A stretch of DNA of 53,974 nt from Candidatus Doudnabacteria bacterium (GTDB lineage: Bacteria > Patescibacteriota > Doudnabacteria > UBA920): positions 1-53,974 of the forward strand of contig JADZEH010000029.1 in assembly GCA_020850635.1 (NCBI GenBank), in the 5' to 3' direction. Shown here piece by piece: positions 30,231 through 38,268 of the stretch. The notes under the pieces are model-generated. The model did no database searches, was not told the origin of the DNA, and was given only the letters and a program-made list of their open reading frames with translations. Position numbers and translations under genes: made by a program. Each line of letters starts with the position of its first letter. Within the stretch, counting starts at the first letter, position 1.

Positions 30231-30914
30231 ATGGATGCAGTTGTAAACGCACCACAAACTATAATCCCACAGCAATCACGCTTTGAGGGATTGCTTTCAA
30301 AGTATCCGATTATTTACCAGTTACTTCGATTTGGCGCGATTGGCGTAATTAATACCGCGCTCGATTTTATTGTTTTAAATTTTCTATCGAAACTACTTGG
30401 GGTAAATGCTGGTAACGAGCTTGGTGCTTTGAATGTGATTAGCTTTAGTTTAGCTGTAGTCCAGAGCTATTATTGGAACAAATACTGGACTTTTGGTTCG
30501 ACTACGATTTCTTTAGTGACAAACGTTCGCCGTCTAATTTTAGTTGGTGGCGTCGGTTCTATCAGTGTGTTAGCCGTTTTGATCGGCGCGAAATTTTCCG
30601 CCTCACCGATAGTTTACTTCGTCATTCTTTGCGCATTTATTATCGCTCAACTGTCTCTATGGATTGGGTTCAAGTTAACTCACAGCGAACAGACATCCAT
30701 ACAACAAGGTTCAAAACAGTTCTTAATTTTTGTTATTGTTAGTATCGTTGGGTTGCTAATCAATAGCATTTTGGTTTCAGTCTTGTCGACAAACATCCCT
30801 CAAAACGATTTTATCAACTCAGACCTAGCTAAGAACTTAGCGAAGATTGTGGCTACAGGTGCTTCGTTGATTTGGAACTTTATTGGCTACAAACTGTTCG
30901 TGTTTCGTAAGTAA
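30231..30914 (+). CDS. GtrA-family membrane protein with an extra hairpin
   Basis: GtrA-type proteins help flip or hand over polyprenyl-linked sugars for cell-surface glycosylation. RFGAIGVINTALDFIVLNFL (about residues 32-51) and YYWNKYWTFG (about 82-91) are the usual first pair of segments. The typical closing pattern appears at the end as WNFIGYKLFVF. Six membrane segments are visible instead of the family's four, in 227 rather than 120-150 residues, as if one helical hairpin had been duplicated. No glycosyltransferase gene lies beside it. It is co-transcribed with the 205-residue gene. Confidence 0.85.
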   Translation: MDAVVNAPQTIIPQQSRFEGLLSKYPIIYQLLRFGAIGVINTALDFIVLNFLSKLLGVNAGNELGALNVISFSLAVVQSYYWNKYWTFGSTTISLVTNVRRLILVGGVGSISVLAVLIGAKFSASPIVYFVILCAFIIAQLSLWIGFKLTHSEQTSIQQGSKQFLIFVIVSIVGLLINSILVSVLSTNIPQNDFINSDLAKNLAKIVATGASLIWNFIGYKLFVFRK

Positions 30915-30932
30915 TCCTTGTAAATTTTCAAG

Positions 30933-30965
30933 ATGCCTTGGCCTCAAAACCAAGGCATTTTTTGT
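30933..30965 (+). terminator. Terminator of the GtrA unit
   Basis: ATGCCTTGG (30933-30941) pairs with CCAAGGCAT (30950-30958), followed by TTTTTTG. Confidence 0.93.
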
Positions 30966-30997
30966 TTTTCGATGCCTAAAAAATTCTAAAGCCATTA

Positions 30998-31006
30998 TGC
31001 TATACT
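30998..31006 (+). promoter_or_regulatory. Extended -10 promoter of dnaX
   Basis: TGC-TATACT (30998-31006), with a short leader of about 15 nt. Instead of an SD it contains a pyrimidine stretch (TCCTCCCTT). Confidence 0.62.
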
Positions 31007-31027
31007 GATAACATCTAATCCTCCCTT

Positions 31028-32608
31028 ATGGCCGTACTTTATCGAAAATATAGACCGCAAACGTTTGCTGAAGTGCTTGGACAGGAACCTATTGTTCAAA
31101 CGCTAAAAAACGCGATTGCCCATAAGACTCCGGCCCACGCCTACTTATTCACAGGGACTCGTGGGGTGGGCAAAACCACCGTAGCACGTTTAGTGGCTAA
31201 AGCCATTAACTGCTTAAAAGGCAAGAACGGTGAGGCTTGCCTGACTTGTAATATTTGTGTGTCGGTTGCTGGGGGAACGTTCTTAGACATGGTTGAAATT
31301 GATGCTGCCTCTAATACTGGTGTGGAAAATGTCCGAGAGCTCATTGAGCACGTAAAATTCCAACCAACTCAAGGCGCTTACAAGGTGTTTATTATCGATG
31401 AAGTTCACATGCTTTCGAAGCAGGCTTTTAACGCGTTGTTAAAAACGCTAGAAGAACCTCCTGCTCACGTAATCTTTATTTTAGCGACGACCGAAATTCA
31501 CAAAGTCCCAATTACGATCATTTCTCGTACGCAACGTTTTGATTTTGCGTCTTTGTCTCAAGAGATTATCGCAGAGCATCTACGAGCAGTCCTTAAAAAA
31601 GAGAAGCAGAAACTTGCCGACGAATTAGTTGAGATGATCGCGATTCAAGCCGCAGGAAGCGCCCGCGACGCGTTGTCTTTGCTGGATAAAGTTTTGGCGC
31701 TAGGGGAAACGCTCTCTGCTAATGACGCCAAAATATTATTGGGAATTACTGATTTCGAAACTCATGCAGAACTTATTAGTTTAATCTCTTCACGGGATAC
31801 GGCCAATATTCCAGCGTACTTTGATCGTTTGCTCGAACAGGGCACAGATTTTACAGTTTTCAACAAAGACTTCCTTGAATTTTTACGTAAAGCTTTGGTT
31901 ATAAAAATTACTGGGAATAACGTGTTGTCGGGTTTGACCACCGAGCAGTCGATGGCGATGACAGACTTAGTAGAATCTATTTCGGTAAACCAGTTAGTAA
32001 AGTTAGTGCGCTTATTTTTAAAAGCTTACAAAGATGCGACTACGGCAGTCAGTCCAGAACTTCCCATGCTTCTGGCAAGCGTTGAAGCAGCTTTTGTCGA
32101 GCCTGCAGTCTCAGTTGCTCCAATTAAAGCGGCACCAGCGCCTGTAGTTGTGGCCACCATTCAAGATAGTCCAGAGCAACCAAAAGCATCAGAAGCCGTT
32201 TCGGAAATAGTGGTTGCGGCAGTCGAAGCTCCGGTTATGAACACGATTATCTCTGAGGTTCAGGGTGATGCCAGTGCTTTAGACTTAACTTATGAACAAG
32301 TCATCAGTTTTTGGCCAACGGTAATTCAAAAAATTAAAGAAGTAAACAGCCCGCTTTCAACTTTAGTTAAAAATTCACCAGTAGAATCAGTGGGGCAAGG
32401 GGTAATTACTTTGCAAGTGAAGTATCGTTTTCACAAAGAACACTTAGAAAGTACTAAGCATAACGCTTTGCTGAGTTCTATAATTGAAGAGGTGAGTGGG
32501 AAGAGACCTCGGTTGGTCATTATTGTTCGTGCTGAAGATGTGCCACTTAACACCGCCGAAGCCCTGGGTAGTGTTTTGCAAGTTTTTGGTGGTGAGCTCG
32601 TCGAGTAA
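31028..32608 (+). CDS. dnaX: DNA polymerase III subunit gamma/tau (clamp loader)
   Basis: DnaX is the ATPase of the clamp loader that places the sliding clamp on DNA. The opening YRKYRPQTFAEVLGQ, Walker A GTRGVGKTT (residues 43-51), the zinc knuckle with C(x8)CxxCxxC (about residues 62-77), DEVHML and the SRTQRF sensor region are all present. Domain III follows, then an Ala/Val/Pro linker (about 355-410) and a C-terminal domain. At 526 residues it is of tau type, slightly short. No frameshift slippery sequence was found at the linker. Confidence 0.97.
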   Translation: MAVLYRKYRPQTFAEVLGQEPIVQTLKNAIAHKTPAHAYLFTGTRGVGKTTVARLVAKAINCLKGKNGEACLTCNICVSVAGGTFLDMVEIDAASNTGVENVRELIEHVKFQPTQGAYKVFIIDEVHMLSKQAFNALLKTLEEPPAHVIFILATTEIHKVPITIISRTQRFDFASLSQEIIAEHLRAVLKKEKQKLADELVEMIAIQAAGSARDALSLLDKVLALGETLSANDAKILLGITDFETHAELISLISSRDTANIPAYFDRLLEQGTDFTVFNKDFLEFLRKALVIKITGNNVLSGLTTEQSMAMTDLVESISVNQLVKLVRLFLKAYKDATTAVSPELPMLLASVEAAFVEPAVSVAPIKAAPAPVVVATIQDSPEQPKASEAVSEIVVAAVEAPVMNTIISEVQGDASALDLTYEQVISFWPTVIQKIKEVNSPLSTLVKNSPVESVGQGVITLQVKYRFHKEHLESTKHNALLSSIIEEVSGKRPRLVIIVRAEDVPLNTAEALGSVLQVFGGELVE

Positions 32609-32617
32609 AGCCTATCG

Positions 32618-32626
32618 TGGTATAAT
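32618..32626 (+). promoter_or_regulatory. Extended -10 promoter of the 544-residue gene
   Basis: TGG-TATAAT (32618-32626) just behind dnaX, with an A-rich leader of about 53 nt lacking an SD. Confidence 0.6.
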
Positions 32627-32685
32627 AAAACCAAAGAAATTACTAAAAATTGATTTAAACCAATCAATTTTATCGAAACAAAAAA

Positions 32686-34320
32686 ATGTTTTACAATCGA
32701 GAACAAAAAGGGTATTTCGTTGTTACAATGTTGACTATTGTAGTTCTGATAGTCGTCACGTTTTGGCGGCCAACTGGCCTAAGGTTTGGGAACGATAATG
32801 TGGATCGTAGCGTGCAGTCTGTTCAAGAAGAGCGTGACCAGTATAGTGAGTACTTAGCAAGCTTACAAGCTGATTCAGCAGCTAGTAAGGAATTATTGAA
32901 AGAGATTGTTACTGAAGACGCAGTGCGTGCTGAGGTTGAGCTTTTACTTCAAACTGATCAAGATATTCCAACCCCTGATATTCCTACAAGTACTTTGTCG
33001 GTAACTGAACAAACTGGGACCCAGCCACTCACAGATTATTTCACTAAAACTTTTGGAGCAACTTTAGCTCACAATGAACAGGTTAATCAAAGCGTACAAT
33101 CTTTGTTTACGCCAGATACTTCGACCCAGTTAGTCCAATCACTTCGCGCCCGGAACGACAGTTTAGTAAAAGACTTACGAGGTATCGCTGTGCCGAAAGA
33201 AGCTTTAGCTTATCATAAGTCTCAAATTCTGGCCTTTGAGCATTACGGGAACATCTTAGAAGCGGCTGAAGATTTTTCACGCTCTAGTTCTTCAGTGGCG
33301 TGGTCTTCAGTTTATCGAAACTACTCGATTATCAATAATGAAATTGATACAGCGAATGTGCAGTTTGGGGCGTTGAATAATAAATATAAGTTTAGCGAAG
33401 CTATCAGTAATCATTTTGCTCTGACATCGGCGTCTTCGCCTTTTGTGCATAGTGCTGACGCTATTTTTGGTCTCGGTGACTTTACTATTGTTGTTGGAGA
33501 TATTCCTCAAGAAATTTGGCAAGCGATTCGTGAAGCATTAGCGCGATCTTTTGCTCGCTTTGCCATAACAATGCTGGATAAAGTTGTGCAGAGTGTGGAA
33601 GAAAACTTTGCCATTACTAGTCAGCTCTATTATTCCGAAGCCTTGGGACAACTTTACACTAAAGAGTATTTAGCCAAGTATGTTCAAGACCCATTGGATC
33701 AAGAGTTGATTAAGCGTTTCTTGCCACAATATTTCTGCTTACCATCAAATAGGGAAGAGTTAACCAGTATTTTTACTCAAAAAGCTAAAGACTATTTAGG
33801 TTATGATCCCGCTAATCTTGATCCGAGTGACCCTGATTTTTATCTTAAACTCGCAAAGTCAGGAGATTTTCTGGCTTCACCTGATGGACAAGAGTTGTAT
33901 TACCGAGATTTAGCTAGTCAGGCGGGAAGTGCGGCTTCGAGTGCTGCTACTAAGGAAGTTTTGAGTCCTGGGTTAAAGTCACCTCGAGATTTGGTTAATA
34001 ATCAGATTCAGCGAACCATGGCTTCCATCTTTAATACGGAAGCGGCGGCAATTAATGGTTCGATTCAGCTTGGTACGAATAATGTTGAGACGATTGTGGG
34101 TCAGCTTGTGGCTTCGGTCATTGAAAACTTGCTGAATAAGTTTGTGTTTTCTGGAGCAGTAGTTCAAGAACAATCGGCTTGTATCGGCATACCTTTGACC
34201 AAGCCAGTCATTCCAAGTCAGCCTACGGATTATGAATACACACCACCGTCGCAAAACCCTGAAGATTACCTCCCCCCAGTTCCCGATAATCCAGTAGAAG
34301 CCACAACTGGATTTCGATAA
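32686..34320 (+). CDS. Membrane-anchored extracytoplasmic protein of unknown function, 544 residues
   Basis: I do not recognise a family. One N-terminal membrane anchor (about residues 10-28) is followed by a long, mainly helical outer domain rich in Ser, Gln and Ala. The only two cysteines lie far apart (near residues 348 and 500), and the C-terminus is Pro/Tyr-rich (EYTPPSQNPEDYLPPVPDNP). The topology is inside N-terminus, outside body. It lies between dnaX and the HtrA-like protease in AT-rich codon style. A weak dnaX-proximal promoter drives it, and the palindromic repeat copy B behind it probably acts as its terminator. Confidence 0.78.
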   Translation: MFYNREQKGYFVVTMLTIVVLIVVTFWRPTGLRFGNDNVDRSVQSVQEERDQYSEYLASLQADSAASKELLKEIVTEDAVRAEVELLLQTDQDIPTPDIPTSTLSVTEQTGTQPLTDYFTKTFGATLAHNEQVNQSVQSLFTPDTSTQLVQSLRARNDSLVKDLRGIAVPKEALAYHKSQILAFEHYGNILEAAEDFSRSSSSVAWSSVYRNYSIINNEIDTANVQFGALNNKYKFSEAISNHFALTSASSPFVHSADAIFGLGDFTIVVGDIPQEIWQAIREALARSFARFAITMLDKVVQSVEENFAITSQLYYSEALGQLYTKEYLAKYVQDPLDQELIKRFLPQYFCLPSNREELTSIFTQKAKDYLGYDPANLDPSDPDFYLKLAKSGDFLASPDGQELYYRDLASQAGSAASSAATKEVLSPGLKSPRDLVNNQIQRTMASIFNTEAAAINGSIQLGTNNVETIVGQLVASVIENLLNKFVFSGAVVQEQSACIGIPLTKPVIPSQPTDYEYTPPSQNPEDYLPPVPDNPVEATTGFR

Positions 34321-34347
34321 CATAGTCATATTCTACATGCTTTAGGA

Positions 34348-34417
34348 CAGCAAGTTTGTGTTGTATTAAAACCAGTCGCTCCGCTCCGATGGTTTTCTTA
34401 ACAACATAAACTTGTTG
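34348..34417 (-). repeat. Dispersed palindromic repeat, copy B (inverted relative to copy A)
   Basis: CA-GCAAGTTTGTGTTGT pairs with ACAACATAAACTTGTTG over about 17 bp, and AAAACC pairs with GGTTTT inside. The core is nearly the reverse complement of 29462-29507. On the plus strand CCCCTTTTTT follows (34418-34427), so this copy is also an effective terminator for the 544-residue gene. Confidence 0.82.
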
Positions 34418-34428
34418 CCCCTTTTTTA

Positions 34429-34443
34429 TGGTATAATAACGTT
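34429..34443 (+). promoter_or_regulatory. Extended -10 promoter of the HtrA-like gene, predicted leaderless
   Basis: TGG-TATAAT (34429-34437) ends 6 nt before the ATG at 34444, the same spacing as at 14551 and 37140. Confidence 0.7.
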
Positions 34444-35706
34444 ATGGAACACTCAGAAAATACTGAAAATAAAACAGAAATATTGGGTGATAAGATTGCG
34501 ACGGGGACAGAGCCATCATGGACCGTTGTTGCTACTGCGAACAAGCGACTTTTGGCATTAATTGCTCTAGTGGCGATTGTTGCAGGAGCACTTGGCGGTG
34601 CATTTGGTAGTCAATCGTTAATGCGATTCCCTGAGTTGAGAAATTTATCAACGAACCAGCAATTAACTTTGCAAGAGGACTCAGCTATTGTCGATGTGGT
34701 CAAAAAAGCTAGTCCGGCTGTAGTTTCGATTGTGATTTCTCAAGATTTAAACAAACTCCCGGGGTATAGTCTAAATAGCCCTTTTGGTTTTGATCCTTTC
34801 TTTTCTGATCCTTTTCAGCAACCTCAATCAGACGAACCTAATATTCAGCAAGTCGGAGCTGGTAGTGGATTTTTTGTGACTAGCGATGGCTTGATTTTAA
34901 CAAACAAGCATGTTGTTTCAAACGAAGAAGCAAGTTACTCGGTGGTGACCAATGATGGCAAGTCTTATCCCGCTAAGGTAGTTGCGATAGATCCGATCAA
35001 TGATTTAGCGATCGTTAAAATTGAAATTAGTAACGCTCCAATTTTAGAATTAGCTGATTCAAATCAAAATCAAATTGGTCAAAGAGTTGTGGCGATAGGG
35101 AACTCTTTGGGACAGTATCAAAATACCGTGACCAGTGGAATTATTTCTGGGATAGGACGTAGCATTACGGCAGGTGATGGTCAGACTAATGAGCAACTCG
35201 AAGGAGTTATTCAAACTGATGCGGCGATAAATCCTGGAAATTCTGGCGGACCATTATTAAACGCGGCGGGGCAAGTTATCGGGATTAACACAGCGGTTGA
35301 TCGAGGGGGGGAGTCTGTCGGGTTTGCGATTCCAAGTAATGATGCAGTAAAAGCGTTGCAGAGTTTTCAGACTGCGGGACGAATTATGAGACCACAACTT
35401 GGTGTTCGGTATATTATGGTTACTGAAGCCCTTGCTAAAGAACGAGGCCTGGCTCGTGATTATGGCGCGCTCGTTGTGAGTGGTAATCAACCTGGCAATC
35501 CGGCAATCGTTCCAGGGAGCGCTGCAGAACGTGCAGGAATAAAGGAAAAGGATATCATATTAAAAGTTGAAGGAACGCGTATTGGTGAAAACTATACGTT
35601 ATCAAAGTCACTCCGTGAACGTTCAGTAGGAGATGAAGTCCGAATGTTAATTTATCGAGATGGTCAAGAAATTGAAGTGAAGGTAACCTTAGGGGAAAGC
35701 CAGTAA
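34444..35706 (+). CDS. HtrA/DegP-like membrane-anchored serine protease with PDZ domain
   Basis: This is a quality-control protease acting outside the cytoplasmic membrane. One membrane segment (about residues 35-57) anchors a trypsin-like domain. The catalytic triad is visible as H156 (TNKHVVS), D187 (NDLAIV) and the Ser of GNSGGPLL near 266. A PDZ domain occupies about 310-415 (PGSAAERAGIKEKDIILKVEG). At 420 residues with one PDZ it resembles DegS/HtrA of Gram-positive type. ruvX follows after 1 nt and galT 11 nt later, so this is the first gene of a three-gene unit. Confidence 0.95.
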   Translation: MEHSENTENKTEILGDKIATGTEPSWTVVATANKRLLALIALVAIVAGALGGAFGSQSLMRFPELRNLSTNQQLTLQEDSAIVDVVKKASPAVVSIVISQDLNKLPGYSLNSPFGFDPFFSDPFQQPQSDEPNIQQVGAGSGFFVTSDGLILTNKHVVSNEEASYSVVTNDGKSYPAKVVAIDPINDLAIVKIEISNAPILELADSNQNQIGQRVVAIGNSLGQYQNTVTSGIISGIGRSITAGDGQTNEQLEGVIQTDAAINPGNSGGPLLNAAGQVIGINTAVDRGGESVGFAIPSNDAVKALQSFQTAGRIMRPQLGVRYIMVTEALAKERGLARDYGALVVSGNQPGNPAIVPGSAAERAGIKEKDIILKVEGTRIGENYTLSKSLRERSVGDEVRMLIYRDGQEIEVKVTLGESQ

Positions 35707-35707
35707 C

Positions 35708-36088
35708 ATGAAAATAATTGGTATTGATTTTGGAACTAAGCGAGTTGGTCTAGCTATTTCAGATGAAACTCAGACATTTGCTCGCGAATTAACCATTGTA
35801 CCCCCACAAGAAGTTTTTAAGGCTATCGCGGCATTGTGTGATGAGGAAGAGGTTGAAGGCTTTGCTCTTGGTTATCCATTGTCCATGGGCGGGACAATTA
35901 CTCAAAAGACCGAAGAGGTTTTAAAGTTTAAGGAAAATTTAGAAAAACAGTTTAACTTACCAGTAGAGTTAGTTGATGAACGTTTGAGTTCCGTGATGGC
36001 AGGGAATTTACCTGGTGGAAACGAACATGTAGATAGTTTAGCTGCGCAAATTATTTTGCAAACTTATTTAGACAAAAACAAACACTAA
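35708..36088 (+). CDS. ruvX: Putative pre-16S rRNA nuclease / Holliday junction resolvase YqgF
   Basis: This small RNase H-fold nuclease matures the 16S rRNA 5' end and was earlier annotated as a Holliday junction resolvase. GIDFGTKRVGLAIS holds the first catalytic Asp (D7). GYPLSMGG and the DERLSS motif follow, with the final Asp in the HVDSLAAQIILQ helix. The length of 126 residues is somewhat short of the usual 135-150. Confidence 0.93.
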   Translation: MKIIGIDFGTKRVGLAISDETQTFARELTIVPPQEVFKAIAALCDEEEVEGFALGYPLSMGGTITQKTEEVLKFKENLEKQFNLPVELVDERLSSVMAGNLPGGNEHVDSLAAQIILQTYLDKNKH

Positions 36089-36099
36089 TATACAATTTC

Positions 36100-37086
36100 A
36101 TGAGTGAGTTTCGCCAGAACCCAGTGACCAAACAATGGATTTTGTTAGCGCCTGTCAGAGCAAAACGCCCTGAAGATTTTCGCACGCACAGTGTAATGCA
36201 CGGAATGCCAGAAGAAGACCCAGAATGCGTATTTTGTCCGATAAATGACGCTAAAAATACTGAATTATTACGACTGCCCGATAATAAGAATTGGGAGATT
36301 AGGGTTATTCAGAATAAATTTGAAGCGTTAGAACATACAAAAATTTATCGTCATCGTGATTTCTACAATAGTCGAAGTGGTTACGGAAATCACGAAGTGA
36401 TTATTACCAGAAAGCATAATGAACCGGTAGCTCTGCAATCTATTGCCACAGTGGAATTGACTCTTGGGCTGTTTCGAGATCGGATCAAAGAACTTTATCA
36501 AGATCCCTCAATCACTTATGTTCAAGTTTTTCATAATCATGGTCGTGATGCCGGTGCTTCAATTATTCATCCCCATCATCAGTTAATTGCCACACCAATT
36601 ATCCCGCCACACATTCATAGCGAAATTCTCAACACTTACCATCATTATGATATTAATAAGCAATGTATATATTGCGATATCATGAAAGAGGAGTTAGAGC
36701 ATCGCGATCGGATTGTTTACGAAAGTGAAGAGTTTGTGGTTTTGTCACCTTACGCTCCTCGTAAGCCTTTTGAGATGTGGATTATTCCTAAAAAACACAA
36801 AGCTCGTTTTGAGGATATCAGCGCGTCACAGTTGAAGCACTTGTCTTTCGTGCTTAAGGTCACTCTCGGCCAATTGTATACCAAGTTGTCCGACCCGCCT
36901 TTGAATTTTTACATTCATACAATGCCTGCTGTTCGTGATGTTCATACCAAGCACGAAGAAGCGGCGTACCACTGGCATTTAATTGTCTTTCCGCGACTGA
37001 CAATTTGGGCTGGGTTTGAGTATGCAACGGGGATACCCATAAACCCGATGCCGCCCGAAGACGCCGCTAAATTTTTACGGGAATAA
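36100..37086 (+). CDS. galT: Galactose-1-phosphate uridylyltransferase
   Basis: The enzyme exchanges UMP between UDP-glucose and galactose-1-phosphate; in CPR it may act on other sugar-1-phosphates. The nucleotidylated histidine motif HPHHQ is at residues 157-161. CxxC pairs at about 43-46 and 188-191 can hold zinc, and a second HIT-like half has an HWHLIVFPR motif near the C-terminus. At 328 residues it is of normal length. No galK or galE is adjacent; it closes the unit that begins with the HtrA-like gene. Confidence 0.93.
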   Translation: MSEFRQNPVTKQWILLAPVRAKRPEDFRTHSVMHGMPEEDPECVFCPINDAKNTELLRLPDNKNWEIRVIQNKFEALEHTKIYRHRDFYNSRSGYGNHEVIITRKHNEPVALQSIATVELTLGLFRDRIKELYQDPSITYVQVFHNHGRDAGASIIHPHHQLIATPIIPPHIHSEILNTYHHYDINKQCIYCDIMKEELEHRDRIVYESEEFVVLSPYAPRKPFEMWIIPKKHKARFEDISASQLKHLSFVLKVTLGQLYTKLSDPPLNFYIHTMPAVRDVHTKHEEAAYHWHLIVFPRLTIWAGFEYATGIPINPMPPEDAAKFLRE

Positions 37087-37094
37087 GTGAAAAG

Positions 37095-37118
37095 CTCTTT
37101 GCTCGCCAAAGAGTTTTT
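37095..37118 (+). terminator. Terminator behind galT
   Basis: CTCTTTG (37095-37101) pairs with CAAAGAG (37107-37113), followed by TTTTT; a preceding A-run could extend the stem. Confidence 0.8.
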
Positions 37119-37124
37119 AGTACG

Positions 37125-37139
37125 TGATATACTATATTT
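37125..37139 (+). promoter_or_regulatory. Extended -10 promoter of the central carbon operon, predicted leaderless
   Basis: TGA-TATACT (37125-37133) ends 6 nt before the tpi ATG at 37140. The sequence GTGATATACTATA is shared with the promoter at 14535. Confidence 0.72.
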
Positions 37140-37820
37140 ATGAGAAAGTTGATTATTGCTAATTGGAAATTGAACCCCTTAACACTGGCCAGCGCCCAAC
37201 AACTGGCAGCCAGTGTGGGCAGTTCGAAGCATGAGGTGGTTATTTGCCCTCCTTCAGCGTTTTTAGCTCAAATTAAGGTGCCAATTTTGGGTGCTCAGGA
37301 CTGTTTTTGGAAGCTCAAAGGCCCTTTTACAGGGGAAACTTCGCCAGCTCAACTAAAAGATCTTGGGGTACGATATTGCATTATTGGGCATAGCGAACGG
37401 CGAGCCCTCGGGGAAACCGATGATATGGTTGCGGCTAAGCTTCAGGCTTTGCTCGAGCAAGGGATTACCCCAGTGTTGTGTGTTGGTTTTGGCACGACTG
37501 TTGGTGAAGATAAGCTTGATGTAACCGAAGCTTTACGACCACAGCTAGACAGCGCTTTGCGCGATACTGATCCTAAAAAAGTTGTGGTGGCTTATGAACC
37601 AGTCTGGGCGATAGGGACGGGGAAACCGGCAACTTCAGAACATGCTGAGCAAATCGCTTTGTTTATTAAAACAAAGTATGGCATTGAAAAAGTTTTATAC
37701 GGTGGAAGTGTAAACGGCGTGAACGCGCAAGAATTTTTATCACAAAATCATATTGATGGTTTGTTGGTTGGAAGTAACAGTCTTATCCCCGACGAGTTTA
37801 ATAAAATTATAACCTCATAA
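37140..37820 (+). CDS. tpiA: Triosephosphate isomerase
   Basis: It interconverts dihydroxyacetone phosphate and glyceraldehyde-3-phosphate. The catalytic residues are visible as Lys in ANWKLNP (K10), His in IGHSERR and Glu in AYEPVWAIGTGK, with YGGSVN as the phosphate-binding loop. At 226 residues it is about 25 shorter than bacterial norms, near the compact archaeal size. It is the first of eleven tightly spaced genes for lower glycolysis and pentose phosphate interconversion. Confidence 0.96.
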   Translation: MRKLIIANWKLNPLTLASAQQLAASVGSSKHEVVICPPSAFLAQIKVPILGAQDCFWKLKGPFTGETSPAQLKDLGVRYCIIGHSERRALGETDDMVAAKLQALLEQGITPVLCVGFGTTVGEDKLDVTEALRPQLDSALRDTDPKKVVVAYEPVWAIGTGKPATSEHAEQIALFIKTKYGIEKVLYGGSVNGVNAQEFLSQNHIDGLLVGSNSLIPDEFNKIITS

Positions 37821-37822
37821 CT

Positions 37823-38266
37823 ATGATATATATTGGCGCCGATCATGGCGGATACAAACTTAAGGAACGGTTAAAGAAGTTTTTGACCAAAAAAGACTTG
37901 GCTTTTACCGACCTTGGTTCTAAAAAGTTAATTCCTGGAGATGATTATCCCGATTACGCCAAGCTTGTTGGTAACAAAGTTTCGACACGACCAGATTACG
38001 ATGTTGGAATTTTAATTTGTCGTAGTGGTCAGGGTGTGTGCATTGTCGCCAACAAGTTTAATAATGTACGAGCAGCTTTAGTGTGGAGTGAAAAAGAAGC
38101 GGAAATTAGTCGTACCGATGACATGACCAACGTTTTATGTTTACCCGCTGATTATATTTCTGAAAGTTTAGCTGAAAAAATAGTTGAGAAATGGTTGACG
38201 ACTAAGTATTCACGAGACAAGCGTCATATTCGTCGTATTCGTAAAATTAGCTCGTTGGAAAGATAA
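37823..38266 (+). CDS. rpiB: Ribose-5-phosphate isomerase B
   Basis: It interconverts ribose-5-phosphate and ribulose-5-phosphate. The opening GADHGGYKLKE and the active-site cysteine C66 in LICRSGQGVCI match the RpiB/LacAB family, as does the DDMTNVLCLPADYI block. It has 147 residues. Two bases separate it from tpiA and two from rpe. Confidence 0.94.
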   Translation: MIYIGADHGGYKLKERLKKFLTKKDLAFTDLGSKKLIPGDDYPDYAKLVGNKVSTRPDYDVGILICRSGQGVCIVANKFNNVRAALVWSEKEAEISRTDDMTNVLCLPADYISESLAEKIVEKWLTTKYSRDKRHIRRIRKISSLER

Positions 38267-38268
38267 CG

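Noticed and set aside
32100-32260. Programmed frameshift in dnaX giving a short gamma form
   Set aside because: No A-rich slippery heptamer with downstream hairpin was seen at the end of the ATPase part or in the linker.
29448-34417. Integron attC sites, considered for the palindromic repeats
   Set aside because: The ends read GTGTT...AACAC rather than the RYYYAAC...GTTRRRY order needed for attC, and no integrase gene is present.
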